Positions 36,601 to 48,300 of a stretch of 64,000 nt of DNA are shown here, piece after piece. A model generated the notes under the pieces. It had not been told where the DNA came from. It saw nothing but the letters and a program-made list of their open reading frames with translations, and made no database searches. The position numbers were made by a program, and so were the translations under genes. This DNA is from Clavelina lepadiformis (Eukaryota > Chordata > Ascidiacea > Aplousobranchia > Clavelinidae), in the NCBI RefSeq assembly GCF_947623445.1, contig NC_135245.1:7633501-7697500 (forward strand). Reading direction: 5' to 3'. The stretch's first letter is position 1. Every line of letters starts with the position of its first letter.

Positions 36601-37542
36601 TCTTTAAGCTCCAAAAACAAGTTCACAACTTTGGGAATAGAAAAATACTTGAATCATACTACCAAAAAAAATTCAAAAATTTTGTTTCGGAGGTCATTGC
36701 TATTTTTGTAATTGCTTCATGAACGTACCCTTTGATTTTTACTCAAAAACCATAAATGACATGACATTTAGGGGAAAATTGGACATTTATTTTGTTATTC
36801 TATCTTTAGAAATCGAGATATTGAAGAAAATCACCAAATTTAATATACCTCAAGTGGTGGAAATTTCAAATTGCAATAACTCAAAAATGGCTTAAGATAT
36901 TTAAAACAATTTTTTTTAATTTCAAATTTTTTGAAGCTCTACAACATATATCCAAACCATAAAAACCTGTGACTAATGGTTATAGGGCCAGGTTGATTAT
37001 ACATGGAATGACTTACTTCGAAAAAGAAACAATAGCTAAACTGAACCTACTTTTACATGTTGCTGCATTCAACTGAAATAATGTGCCCTGCCAAATCCAA
37101 TTACACTAATTGTGTAACTTACTTTGAGAAACTTCAGAAAACAATGAAGATGTAGGGAGTCCATAAAATAAGCAGAATGACCATAACAAGATTAAAAGGT
37201 AGGACCTAAATGCCGTTAATGCAGCTTTTTCCAATATGGCATCATAATCTTTATTCTCAGACTAAGGAAAGTCTTTGCATAATTTAAACTTGGCGATGAT
37301 TTCAAAACACTTAACCAAGGTTACCAAACCTGTCTTTGTACAAGTTCCAATGGACATACATTTGTTTTTCTAGAATAAGAATTATAAATAAACAAATTTA
37401 AATAAATATTTAACAAGTTATTTTATAATAATTTGATAAAATTCATGCAAAAACATATGGTAGTATAGTATTAAATCAACACTGTACCATTTGGTCCCCG
37501 AGAGAGAATAATTTCTACAAATTGTGGCTTTGACTTTGACAT
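30609..37542 (-). CDS. SYNJ2BP: Synaptojanin-2-binding protein (OMP25), PDZ tail-anchored
   Basis: SYNJ2BP is a mitochondrial outer-membrane protein that exposes one PDZ domain to the cytosol and binds synaptojanin-2 and other C-terminal motifs. Four exons join in phase to 438 nt (145 aa, the same length as human): 37542-37488, 33339-33203, 32981-32868, 30740-30609. The PDZ domain covers about residues 8-100 with the carboxylate-binding loop GLGF at 19-22, GIFVTKI and [10 protein letters not shown]. After a short basic linker (TEKTRQKG) a hydrophobic segment at about 120-137 ([17 protein letters not shown]) and a KK-containing end form the tail anchor. Exon 1 is only 55 nt. Intron 1 (4.1 kb) hosts a three-layer transposon nest; intron 3 holds a hAT-like MITE. 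No lesion is visible. Confidence 0.9.
32545..32688. mobile_element. Short hAT-like MITE in SYNJ2BP intron 3
   Basis: The right end TTTGCCCACCCCTG is a typical hAT-MITE terminus; the left end CTCGTGGCAGGCAACTTTCG is its decayed inverse. Flanks GTTATAAA and GTATATAG agree at six of eight bases. At 144 bp it is probably internally deleted. Confidence 0.5.
34031..34904. mobile_element. hAT-like element, 8-bp duplication GTTGGGAT
   Basis: The ends are TAGGGTTGGATTATCCGGATA and its inverse, finishing AACTAACCCTA, with further ATATCCGGATA and GGTTAACCGG palindromic blocks just inside. GTTGGGAT stands on both sides exactly (34023-34030 and 34905-34912). The element is non-coding and carries another hAT-like MITE at 34237-34559. 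Confidence 0.88.
34237..34559. mobile_element. hAT-like MITE nested in a hAT-like element
   Basis: The ends are CAGGGGTGGGCAACC and TTGCCGACCCCTG. Flanking octamers CCTTATAC (34229-34236) and TCTTATAC (34560-34567) differ by one base. The 323-bp body includes GAGAGCCG and AGAGCCGCAG blocks also seen at the right end of the 6650-7127 element. Confidence 0.85.
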
Positions 37543-40500
37543 ATCACTAGCAGAAAGTGCATTTAATTGTTAAGAAACAAATGTCAATGCCTGCGTTAAA
37601 CAAAAAGATAGGTCAGATAGTAGCCCTTAAAGGCCACAACAAGTCAGCAAATCTAAAACTTGAACAATCTTATAGTTTTAGAATCACTACTAACAGATAG
37701 AAAATGCTTAAATTTAGACACAATTAGTGGTGGAGCCAGCCGGGGAGAAAAGGAAATTCGGCTTATATTAACACTTCGTGTAATACCTGTATATCACCGC
37801 ATGTCATGAATGAAAGATGGTACTTCTCTTTCCGCACAGTATAGTTTTACTGAATAGGCTGTAATATAGTGCTATAGTTTCGCACCACGAGATTAAGGGC
37901 TTACAGCATATTAATATTGGAACTGGATTAATGCTCCAAACTTTAAACTGCAATTCTCTTCTTTCTAAACTCTTGAAACATTTTGGCCACGTCAAAATGT
38001 AACAATGCAACATAAGATTATGACATCATACAACGGTAGAAAAACATTTTTTAAAAAGGTGGTCAATATGATGCATGTTAGCCAAAAGATAACACCACAT
38101 ACTGCCAAACTGATGACGTTATTCTTCAACCATCGTCGCTTTCTACAGTGCGTAAATTTAAGTTTTTCGAGCCAACAGACAAGATACTTGCGATTGAAAC
38201 ATGTGGACATGGCTAGTGAACGCAGTGCACATGACCACAGAAAATATTTACGTTTGTGTACTATGTTAATCCTCATGTTTTCAAGAAATTTAAGGTAACC
38301 ATGCAAGAGTCAAGGTCGCTCTAATTATTATTTATCTTTAACTCAATTTTGCATAAACGCAACCATTTGGTGCCGTTTTACATGCTATTGTGTGCCATCA
38401 ACAACATGAACACATATGAGTATCCGTGAATTACAAGGTTACGACAACCTATTTAAAGTAGATGATTTTTAGATACTATGTATCTAAAAATGTGATGTGA
38501 TCGGTTTATCGCATATTCATTTTGTCAGACATTTTTATGTCATTATCCGATAAATGTGTTTAAGCTAACTGCTCTAGACATAAGGTTTACCATGAACAGA
38601 CAATTGTGTACTCTACAAAACTTCACTACAAGATAAACCAATATGTTCCATATGTATCGGCATATAACCCTTTCACAACAAAACTATCAAGGCCGTTAAA
38701 GACCGTAAGTATTATCAAAACAGTTTTTGTCTCATCAGTTGAAAAATCACACGTGCGATAAGCACAATATACATGTATTTATGGTTAAAAAAACAAAATC
38801 AATGAAATTCAATTGTGAATTAAACGTTATAAAGTCTGTTTGATAAGTTGTTGAAAATCATTGACTATCGACATAACTGAAATGCCTTTCTGGCCGACAG
38901 TCAATTTAACATTCTAGCATTGCTAGCCTATCAATATTTAAGTTTGGTACAGTTTGAATACTGATGATAGTCATTGCAACTACACTATTTGACTATCGTC
39001 TTTTATAAAAAAAATTACGAGAAGACATTGGTTTACATTGATTAATTATTTAACCTATCTGGCTTGGTCTGTTTTTCAACCTTGTTCTAATACGATTGTT
39101 TTATATAAAAAAGGCCTTGATGGAAGTTAAATTTTTTTTCGCAAAAGGCACCTAGGCTACCTATGTTAACACTAAGCAATAAGCATGGCATTGTCGTTTC
39201 GCTGAGCACTTCAAAAAAAGAAAAAAACAATGCTACGCATACCAATAACAGTAATGAAAGTCCTACTCCCTAGCAGCATGCACAGAAATCTAACAAACTT
39301 GGTTGACCACACTGTGCAGCATAAAGATTTGTAATGGTGCCAAATCATCACGTCATTAAAAGCCAAGTAAAACAGACAAAACAAAACCAGATGCAATATG
39401 ACAAATGATGATAATGGCGATTATGATCTTTGGTGATGAGGATAGCAATTATTTTGTCTGTTATTCCGCAGGAAGAAAATCAGCAACGAATTTAAAAGAA
39501 AACTAAGTTATTGCGTTATGAAACACAACAATTACAAATGTTTTTTGTTGGAACATTTCACTCACAAAAATATGCAGTTAATCGAACAAAAGCAGTAATT
39601 GAGATAAAAACTGTTTGCCATAATCTGATTTAAGCGATATGCGATTAACCGAGATTTTTAATTAATGTTAGATAGGATTTGATTCAGGACTTCAGATTTG
39701 TATGCAATTAAACAGTACGCAATTAACCGATTTTGTGCGATTTATATTTCATCGCAGGATTCAACAAGCTCTCAGGTGTTCGGACTGACAGACTGAGTTG
39801 TGCACCTTGACAGAATCATTTTATAGCACAGAAGGAAGAATAGTCATTGTTAGATTGTCCTGCTATTTTACAAGTGTGCAATATCATTTTGGCCAAAAAA
39901 ATCTTGTGTGGGTGTGTTCTTGCCATGAACCGGCCAGTAGTGGCAGCCATAATTTAATCATTATGAGAAGTGAGAGATTGAGTCAGATGGGATTAATTGT
40001 AGGATAATTTTCACTTCAGAAAAGTTCTTATGTCATTTTCAGTTGAAAATTAGCATACATTTCAATTCGTGCACAGACTAGCGAAAATTACCGTGTTCGT
40101 ATTTTCCAATTCGGAAAAAGGCGGCTGGTAAAATAAGCGTCGAAACTACTTCACCGGCTACCCATTACCGAAGTAGAAAAATACCAACTGCGTTACTGGC
40201 TTGCCGTTGACTGAAGTATGGTGGTATTTTCCAAATTTGGCGATCGACTAACCGGCAGCAGGTGAAATAGACGCTGCCATAGAATAAACGTTTTTTGAGC
40301 TAATGCGCTACTTTACAAACAATACAACCACATATTTATGACGTCGAAAAAAAAACGTCAAAACCCAAAACTTACACCTGCCATAATAATAAAGCCTCTG
40401 TCCATTTGCAACCCTCCCAAAAATGAACAGAGGCATAAAAGATGAAATTTGGCCTTTAGTAAGCCATGGGGTCATGAAACCAAAGCGGACAGAAAAGGGG

Positions 40501-41987
40501 GTATCCCAATAGTTTGGTATCAAGCCATAGATATCTTATACATTAGATATCTATGTTTCAAACCGACGTTATAGGTAAATACACAAAATATATGGCAACT
40601 GATAAGTTTTAGCAAAAATGAATTCCATCTTCGGTTATGGTATTGTTTATTTTCGCCATTAACTGTATGGAGCAAGAGTTAGGATACTAACCATTTTAGT
40701 TGTAGCACAATGAAACACGTGCTCACAATCAATTAACCAGCAGGAAAAAAGTGAATTTTCTCTTTTTTTGCACTTTTCCTTTTTTCAACGAAACAGAGTT
40801 TTTTCTCATAGGTCAAGGGATATACACTACAAATACATTTTTGATAGACTTGCATTAGCATAATGAACCGTACGTTTTTTTGCATGATATATACCTAGGT
40901 TTATCATATTTGATAATGCGCAATCCCTGACATGTTTAACTCAGTTGCATTGACCAACTTTGGAATATTACCAAAGTACATTGCCGCCATCGCTTTTTTG
41001 TGAAAGATAAACACAAAACAATACAAAAACAGCAAAGAAATGTTGCACTGCAATACACGAATGCAAGTTTTCTTCTATACGGTAACATTTATGAAAACGA
41101 AAATTAGCACAGAATTTTTACAAAATAAGCTCCAAGTAATGAATGTATTACAGTTTATAAACAATACTCTACTCTCCCTCATACCAATCGTACTTTTCCC
41201 AAGATCTGATTTTTTTCAACAGGCTCTTGTTTGACTTCAAAAACACATAAAAGTCCCCACAAGACATGCTTTTGAAATTGTACTGAAGTGTTAAAATTCA
41301 TTTCATTGTCTCAATGGTCATCTTATTTTTTTCTTAAAAATTTTAAATCTTATTTTAAAAGGTAGTAAACAACTTACGTGATAAACGAGTTGCAAACAGA
41401 TTTAAAACAGACAGTTTTGACGAGCTGAGAATGTTCGCGACTTTGAAAAAGGTGGCAACGTAGCAAAACTTGGACTAAAATACAGTTTTAAAAATCCGGA
41501 ACTTTTAAGTACATTTTAGCATTTCTCCCTGACGCAGATTTCAACACTAAATTCCCTGACATGTCAAGGAAAAACCTGACGTATGGCAACCCTGATATAC
41601 CATCAATAATGCCATGTTCAAGAATTGTAACAGTAGCGCCAGTGTGTATCGAACAAAGCGTTCTAACCCCTCCGAATATATCAAACCGACTTCACTCAAC
41701 CATTTCATTTTTCAGCAGCAGCGCGGTGGAACGAAAAGATCAAGCCATCGTCGCAACACAGCACCCAAATATGATACAAAGCAGTTGAAATAATATGTGC
41801 AGTTCTATTCCATATTTTTCGAATATAAGCCGTAACCATTTTTTGCTTTTAATAATTTTCCGTTGCTTTTATTCGTGGGCTGCTTTTATCAAAGAAAATA
41901 CGGTGAGCACAAAAAAAATTCAAGGGTGATTTTCCCAATGCAATAAGCAAAACTATAGAGAAAATGGCAACCCTGCATAGGCAGAAG
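37543..41987. other. Gene-poor region upstream of SYNJ2BP
   Basis: No gene is recognised in 4.4 kb. Two opposed open frames of about 100 codons at 37992-38306 overlap on both strands and have no recognisable similarity, so I treat them as chance. A short palindromic segment containing ATAGATATCTTATA...TATCTATG at about 40526-40556 is related to sequences in the transposon nest at 42750 and 44545. TGGCAACCCTGATATA at about 41585 resembles one end of the hAT-like MITE at 43517. Confidence 0.4.
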
Positions 41988-41999
41988 GCTATAAGCAGT

Positions 42000-42727
42000 G
42001 GTTCCACGACATATGGCCGCGGGAAAATGACCGCGAACAAACTCACCGGGGACAACTGAACGTGACGTAAATTGACCGCGAACAAACTGACTGGGATGTA
42101 AATTGACCGCGAACAAACTAACCGGGAACAGACTGACCGGAATGAAAATTGACCGAGAGGTAAATTGACCGTGCAAGTGCTGAATTATTGTGTTTAAGTT
42201 GATGGTAGTATATGATATGTAAAGTAAATATTTGTTTGTAACTATTTCCTTTGTTTTTAACAAAATTTTTTTTTTTATTTTAATACACATTGAAACATTT
42301 ATTGAAATAAACAGAAATATTTCCGGAAATACGAGAAATACGAGTAACAACATTAAAAGAAGTTCACTGCAAAACAAATATGACACTACATAATAAGGGC
42401 ACTAAAATTTACACAAACTGTTATTTGACAAATCAGTCAACCTTGACTGCAATACACATACTTAATTGGCTGAGATGAAAGCTGATGCGCGACTAGATAG
42501 TGAATTAGAATTTTGACCTTTTGACGGCCAATTTGTCGACGGTTAATTTGATCGCCGGCCAATTTGTCGCCGGTTAATTTGATCGCCGGCCAATTTGTCG
42601 CCGGTTAATTTGATCGCCGGCCAATTTACGTCACGGTTAATTTGATCGCCGGCCAATTTGTTGCCGGTCAGTTGTCCACTACCAGTTGTCGCCGGTCAGT
42701 TTGTTCACGGCCATATGTCGTGATCCC
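42000..42727 (+). mobile_element. Mutator-like foldback MITE, copy A, 9-bp duplication ATAAGCAGT
   Basis: Ends GGTTCCACGACATATGGCCG and CGGCCATATGTCGTGATCCC are inverted. ATAAGCAGT is duplicated exactly at 41991-41999 and 42728-42736; 9-bp duplications are typical of Mutator-like elements. Subterminal arrays repeat GACCGCGAACAAACT and GCCGGCCAATTTG-type units several times. The open frames across it, up to 165 codons, are by-products of these repeats and not a transposase. Confidence 0.82.
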
Positions 42728-42789
42728 ATAAGCAGTGGTGGGATTCAGCCATAGATATCTTATATATAATAACATTAGATATCGTATAT

Positions 42790-43500
42790 GGTTCCATGAC
42801 ATATGACCGCGAACAAACTCACCGGGGACAACTGAACGTGACGTAAATTGACCGCGAACAAACTAACCGGGAACAGACTTACCGGAATGAAAATTGACCG
42901 GGAGGTAAATTGACCGTGCAAGTGCTGAATTATTGTGTTTAAGTTGATCTCCAACTCTTTTTGCAATTTACAATTATTAGTATAACCATAACCAAGACTT
43001 AAAACTAGGGGAGTCCAGACGTACAGCTTCAATCTGACAATTTACTTAACTAAAGTGTCCATTGTTATTGCAATGAGTCCATTGTTACTACATGAGATAG
43101 GCTACAACGCATTGTTTCATAATCTCATCAAACAACTCGTCTAGACCGGGAAAATGCATGTAACAATAGGAAATCTATGATAAAAATGTGAAAAACCCGT
43201 AGGGTCACCCTACACCCTACAAGGGGCCAAAAAACTCTACGAGTGGCAACCTTGACTGCAATACACATACTAAATTGGATAGTGACTAGATAGCGACTAG
43301 ATATTGAATTAGAATTTTGACCTTTTGACGGCCAATTTGTCGCCGGTTAATTTGATCGCCGGCCAATTTATCGACGGTTAATTTCATCGCCGGCCAATTT
43401 ACGTCACGGTTAATTTGATCGCCGGCCAATTTGTTGCCGGTCAGTTGTCCACTACCAGTTGTCGCCGGTGAATTTGTTCACGGTCACTTCACGTGATCCC
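42790..43500 (+). mobile_element. Mutator-like foldback MITE, copy C, chimeric interior
   Basis: The same terminal and subterminal repeats as copy A (GGTTCCATGACATATGACCG to ACGTGATCCC). Flanks ATCGTATAT and CTCTTATAT match at seven of nine bases. The middle, about 42948-43240, differs completely from copies A and B; part of it matches the interior of the hAT-like MITE at 6650-7127 (CCAACTCTTTTTGCAATT, AACAACTCGTC-AGACCGGGAA). Similarity to copies A and B resumes at AACCTTGACTGCAATACACA. Confidence 0.75.
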
Positions 43501-43516
43501 CTCTTATATATATAAT

Positions 43517-43857
43517 CAGGGTTGCCATACCGTCCTTATTTCTAAGATTTGTCCTTATTTTGAAGGTCCGTGTCTTAGAAAATATTTTTGTCCTTTTTTC
43601 TAAGAAATGTCCTTATTTTCACTTGCGTCCTTATTTTCGTCTTATTTTTAGGGCAGAGGTTCGTATTTTGGGCATTTTGTCACCTTTACGATACCATTTT
43701 GTACCAAAGAGATACCAAAATTATGAACATGCAGATAGTGTCTTGTTTTTTTTTAGGAACATTGGTTGCTTTCTCCTGTTGTACACTGTTTGAGGTGGTA
43801 TTCGTCTTTCATTTTCTAGTCGTCCTTATTTTTGAGTTGAGACTGATGGCAACCCTG
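43517..43857. mobile_element. hAT-like MITE, 8-bp duplication TATATAAT
   Basis: The ends are CAGGGTTGCCATACC and GATGGCAACCCTG. The left flank is TATATAAT (43509-43516). The right flank is split by insertion of the Mutator-like copy B: TAT at 43858-43860 continues as ATAAT at 44535-44539, giving TATATAAT once copy B is removed. Both duplications are therefore exact, and the order of insertion is fixed: this MITE first, copy B later. Confidence 0.8.
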
Positions 43858-43860
43858 TAT

Positions 43861-44525
43861 GGGATCACGACATATGGCAGTGAACAAACTGACCGGCGAC
43901 AACTGGTAGTGGACAACTGACCGGCAACAAATTGGCCGGCGATCAAATTAACCGTGACGTAAATTGGCCGGCGATGAAATTAACCGGCGACAAATTGGCC
44001 GTCAAAAGGTCAAAATTCTAATTCACTATCTAGTCGCGCATCAGCTTTCATCTCAGCCAATTAAGTATGTGTATTGCAGTCAAGGTTGACTGATTTGTCA
44101 AATAACAGTTTGTGTAAATTTTAGTGCCCTTATTATGTAGTGTCATATTTGTTTTGCAGTGAACTTCTTTTAATGTTGTTACTCGTATTTCTCGTATTTC
44201 CGGAAATATTTCTGTTTATTTCAATAAATGTTTCAATGTGTATTAAAAAAAAAAAAAAATTTTGTTAAAAACAAAGGAAATAGTTACAAACAAATATTTA
44301 CTTTACATATCATATACTACCATCAACTTAAACACAATAATTCAGCACTTGCACGGTCAATTTACCTCCCGGTCAATTTTCATTCCGGTCAGTCTGTTCC
44401 CGGTTAGTTTGTTCGCGGTCAATTTACATCCCAGTCAGTTTGTTCGCGGTCAATTTACGTCACGTTCAGTTGTCCCCGGTGAGTTTGTTCGCGGTCATTT
44501 TCCCGCGGCCATATGTCGTGGAACC
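43861..44525 (-). mobile_element. Mutator-like foldback MITE, copy B, 9-bp duplication ACCCTGTAT
   Basis: The reverse-complement orientation of copy A, nearly identical along its full 665 bp, including the central CAGTCAAGGTTGACTG region and the subterminal arrays. ACCCTGTAT is duplicated exactly at 43852-43860 and 44526-44534. High identity with copy A and perfect duplications suggest recent insertion. Confidence 0.85.
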
Positions 44526-44805
44526 ACCCTGTATATAATATAGTTATTATATATAAGATATCTATGGATTCAGCCGGTTTGCAATGGTTGGCCTATGTGT
44601 ATATCCGCCCGGGATCAATATGGCATGCTGCTAGTGATAGAACTGGATGTTAACATATGTGAGTCCCACCACTGGCTATAAACAATGTTAATTGCAAAAC
44701 AACCTGTCAAAAATAGATTCAAGTTCACTTTCTAGATTTAAATGTCACTTCACATTTACAAACTTCCGGTCCGGTGTATAGTATATGTACAGATATAGCC
44801 TAGCA

Positions 44806-45220
44806 CAGTGTTTCTTAATCGGTTGAATGGTTCACCCCAGGGTGAATAAAATTTTTGCAGAGGTGAACCAACCAAAAGGGGTGAATAAGGGTGAACCGTC
44901 AGGTGATCAAATAGAAGTGATGCAATAGTGCAAAACCATAGTGCTCAGTGTGTCACGAAGGGTTTAAACAACGAATTACTTAACAGAGGCCGGGAAGACG
45001 CTGAATGGGCATAAATAAAACAAATAAAATAAAACTTAAATAAAAGCAATAAAACTTGGCTTGAGTTTTTCTTAACAAAAAATCAAAACAACCTAAGTCA
45101 TTTTGTGCTGTTATATAGCCTATAGACGGGATAGTTTTATCATATCATGGGACAAGGGTGAATGAAATCTGGAGATGGATGCTAGGGGTGAACAAAACCA
45201 AAAAAGTTTAAGAAGCACTG
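44806..45220. mobile_element. hAT-like MITE upstream of NCBP3
   Basis: The ends CAGTGTTTCTTAATCGG and GTTTAAGAAGCACTG are inverted. GCCTAGCA at the left border and GCCCTAGCA one base beyond the right border suggest an 8-bp duplication with one added base. The interior repeats GGGTGAA/TTCACCC motifs. It lies 140 bp before the NCBP3 start codon, close to or within the promoter. Confidence 0.65.
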
Positions 45221-45359
45221 GGCCCTAGCATACCAATATTATGAGGTAGGCCACCATCTTTATACGTTTATACATTTTCCTACATATTTTTAAGCTGAAA
45301 AACTTTGACAGAATTGTGATGAAAATGTATTAGTAATTATAAGAGGACGTAAACTGCGA

Positions 45360-48300
45360 ATGATGGCTGCAGAAGTAGATGTTGTTGAAGTTGGGTCTAC
45401 AAATTCACTTGTACCAAATCTTACAATATCCGTTGAAAATGAAGAAGATGATAGCAACGCACTTCCAGAGATTGAATACGAAGCAGATAAACCTTCTCAA
45501 CAGATGGAAATTCCCTCTGAAAAAAACAGTGAATCCTCTGCTGATATAAAGCCATGTTTAAACCAATTTCCACGAAAGGTATGAAGGCAACCTTTTTGTA
45601 ATATTGCCAATACTGAGCAGAAAAGTACAAGATGGAGATTTTTAACTATACTACTAAAACCACCATGTATAGCTCTATGATATATATATATATATACTAC
45701 AGTACATAAAAACAAATTACCAAAATTGTATAAAAATTACTTTATCAGATATATAATTAATGTTGAGCTAGACTCTATGATTTAATTATGTCATTCTCAT
45801 ACTACATGTCTGCAAGTGATTTTATAGGCTGACTTTTTACAGTCATTTTAGACGGCGTTGTTTTACAGTAATATTGTGGCCAAACTGCAAAGTTCGGCTT
45901 GGGTGTGCTCAGTATTATTTTCCGTGAGCTACACTTTAGGTGCTTGTTTTTGCACGTAATGCCTGGGACAGAACTTTTGCGCACTCAATTTTTAGTTTAT
46001 AGAAAGATTGTATCCAAGTCAATTTTGTTGTAATTGCGCACTTCAAGTGCAACCAGACATTTTTGTGTACCCGCATTGGTCAATTCTGGTTGTTTGGCGT
46101 GCGAAACAAAGTTTCTCTGTATCACAACTAAACATATAATATTCAGTATTATTATCACAAAAAATAGATTTTTTCGAATGTAGCCACAAAAAGTTTACCG
46201 CAAAAAATTGTCTTTTACACTGAGGCAATTTTTCATTTAAACTCTTTGTTAAATGTTATCAAGTCAAGATTAAAAGTGAAAAAGAATTGTTTGCATAACA
46301 ACTGGTTGCAATACGTGCCACTTTAATTATATTAATCAGACAAATTTTTCGACAAACCACTGCCCAATTTTGTAGCACATTTACTGCCAACTACATTAAT
46401 CTTTGCCTGACATTGACAATGATATAATTGTTTTTCTAATCATCCAATCCGAATCAACTACAGTCAAATCCGCTTAATTCGGACACTTTGGTTCCGCTCA
46501 CTTTTGGCCGAATTAAGCGGAGAAACGGCTTTGTCCGAATTAAGCGGAAAATCAATTGTTCGTTTCATGGTCATGCGTAAAGGCAAAAATCGCATTTAAA
46601 ATACTGTACTGTTGCGTAATAAATGAATTGCAGCTGCGCTATACTGCAGTAACTGGCACTGATCGCATAAAACGTCTTCGTTTACTTTAGTGAGCAATTT
46701 CACTTTTCGTCCTAAACTTTTCTGTACAATTTTGTCTTACAAGATGGACGCGATTGTACCGAAGTAAAAGCGACTATGAAACTGGCACGGCCTTATATGA
46801 GTTCATTGTCGATTGTTACTGCATGGATCGTCATTGTTTCACCATAATCGCTCATAATGCAATTGCATCTTGTCTTAAAACGAACGAAGTACAGTTTATT
46901 GTGTCATAAGTTTCATAACCTAACGATGGAATTGCGAACATGTGTCCGAATTAAGCGGAGAATTGTCCGAATTAACAGGAGTTTTTTTACGTTCAATTTT
47001 TACTTTTGTTCCGTTCCCGAGCATTTTGGCCGAATAAAGCGGTTATCCGGTGTCCGAATTAAGCGGATTCGACTGTAATTGTAAGTCAAACTATCACTAC
47101 ATTAACCAGCAGACTGTTTAATTCTGCTTCTACGCAAGGTATGATGTTATCTAATGCATAATTTACTGTAGAAAAAATGTACTTTGTATAATTTCCATAC
47201 CGGTCATGAAGTGAATTAGTTTGTGCCGCGAGGATGATTATTCTGGTTTGTATAAATCCGAATATCATAAAAGTCGACCCAAACGAATCTTGAATCTATT
47301 TGTATTACCACCAAATATTAGAATTTCTTCAAAAACTTGCCCACTCTCCCTTGTAACGTGCTGTAGTTACTAAAAGGTAATTGATCAAATGTCAATTTGC
47401 AAAGCCAAATCCTTTATTAAGTACACTTCAGCAAGAAATGTTGACTGTAGCTTAGCTAGGAAACTAGATTAATCATTTCTTATCGAAGTCAATAAATGTA
47501 TAAGTAATAATTGTATTCGGCTTGGCCATTGTTAGTATTTGTGTTCGCTTTGAATCTTCTCACAGGCAATATTTGGCGAATTTATTCCACTACAAAGAGT
47601 CGCAGAAGTACTCGTTACGGGATTGATTTATGTGGTAATTTACAAATATTGTATTGGCGGATTTAGTTGCCAGTTGGGGTGTGAAACATATTCTGTGGGC
47701 AAACTTAACTCTTTTGTCTATCCTACAGAAAAACAGCATTATGATGTTAATACTATATAACTGACCAAAGCATTTGCCTATTGCTTGGTTCCAGCTAAGA
47801 GCCTATTGTTTTTTGTATTTTAAGTTTGGCTATTTTCTCATTGCCTATTTCGTCTAATTGCCAAACTTGTGAAATGATTTGCCTAAGTTAGTCAGACTTC
47901 TAAAAAGTTCCAGCATGATTATAGTGCGAACATTTAACAATCTAGGGCTAAACTACAGTTTTTGCACGTAGTTGTTTACGATCATTGCTGATGTGACATA
48001 ACCTCATTGTTCATCACAATGTCAATTAAGGACCCATTGTTTTTAATAAGTTTATCGTTGCTACATATTGGTCAAGTCTTTGGCAAAGGCGAAGCAATCA
48101 AAGATCACTAGAGTCTCTTAATATATTGAGCACTACATTATTTACAGTGATCTAAGAATTTGTTTCCTGTCTACATCCTTCTTTAGTTTTCAAATGTTCA
48201 GCTTTCGCAGAAATAAAAGTCTTTCAAGTTTGTGTAGGCCTGTGTAAATAAGTGAATAATAAGTTGTTTGCCTTGGTCCGAGTTCAACTAAGTCGCCACT

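Larger units (their letters stand above)
33958..37013. mobile_element. DNA transposon copy 2 (TCATTCCAT ends), interrupted by a hAT element
   Basis: Ends AGTCATTCCATGTATA and TATACATGGAATGACT are inverted, and long stretches match copy 1 at 22351-25845, including TTTTCACCACTTG, TGAGCACTGGTCAC, GGGCCTGGTGGATGCACG and the protein remnant region near 35935-36062. An 874-bp hAT-like element is inserted at 34031-34904. The segment at about 36060-36900 continues beyond what copy 1 keeps, so this copy is the more complete. No clear target duplication. It lies in SYNJ2BP intron 1. Confidence 0.72.
41996..44674. mobile_element. Outer hAT-like element of a transposon nest
   Basis: After removing inserted elements the left end reads CAGTGGTGGGATTCAGCC (41996-41999 continuing at 42737) and the right end GAGTCCCACCACTG (to 44674), an inverted pair. 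Flanks GCTATAAG (41988-41995) and GCTATAAA (44675-44682) differ by one base, as expected for an old 8-bp hAT duplication. Inside are three Mutator-like elements (42000-42727, 42790-43500, 43861-44525) and one hAT-like MITE (43517-43857). The remaining own sequence is only a few hundred bases and non-coding. Confidence 0.7.

Noticed and set aside
37992..38306. Two opposed open frames of about 100 codons
   Set aside because: They overlap on both strands, match nothing known to me and have no splice context; most likely chance.
41849..42386. Open frames of up to 165 codons on the minus strand
   Set aside because: They run through the subterminal arrays of the Mutator-like MITE; the same peptide repeats in copies A, B and C in mirror orientation, and no domain is present.
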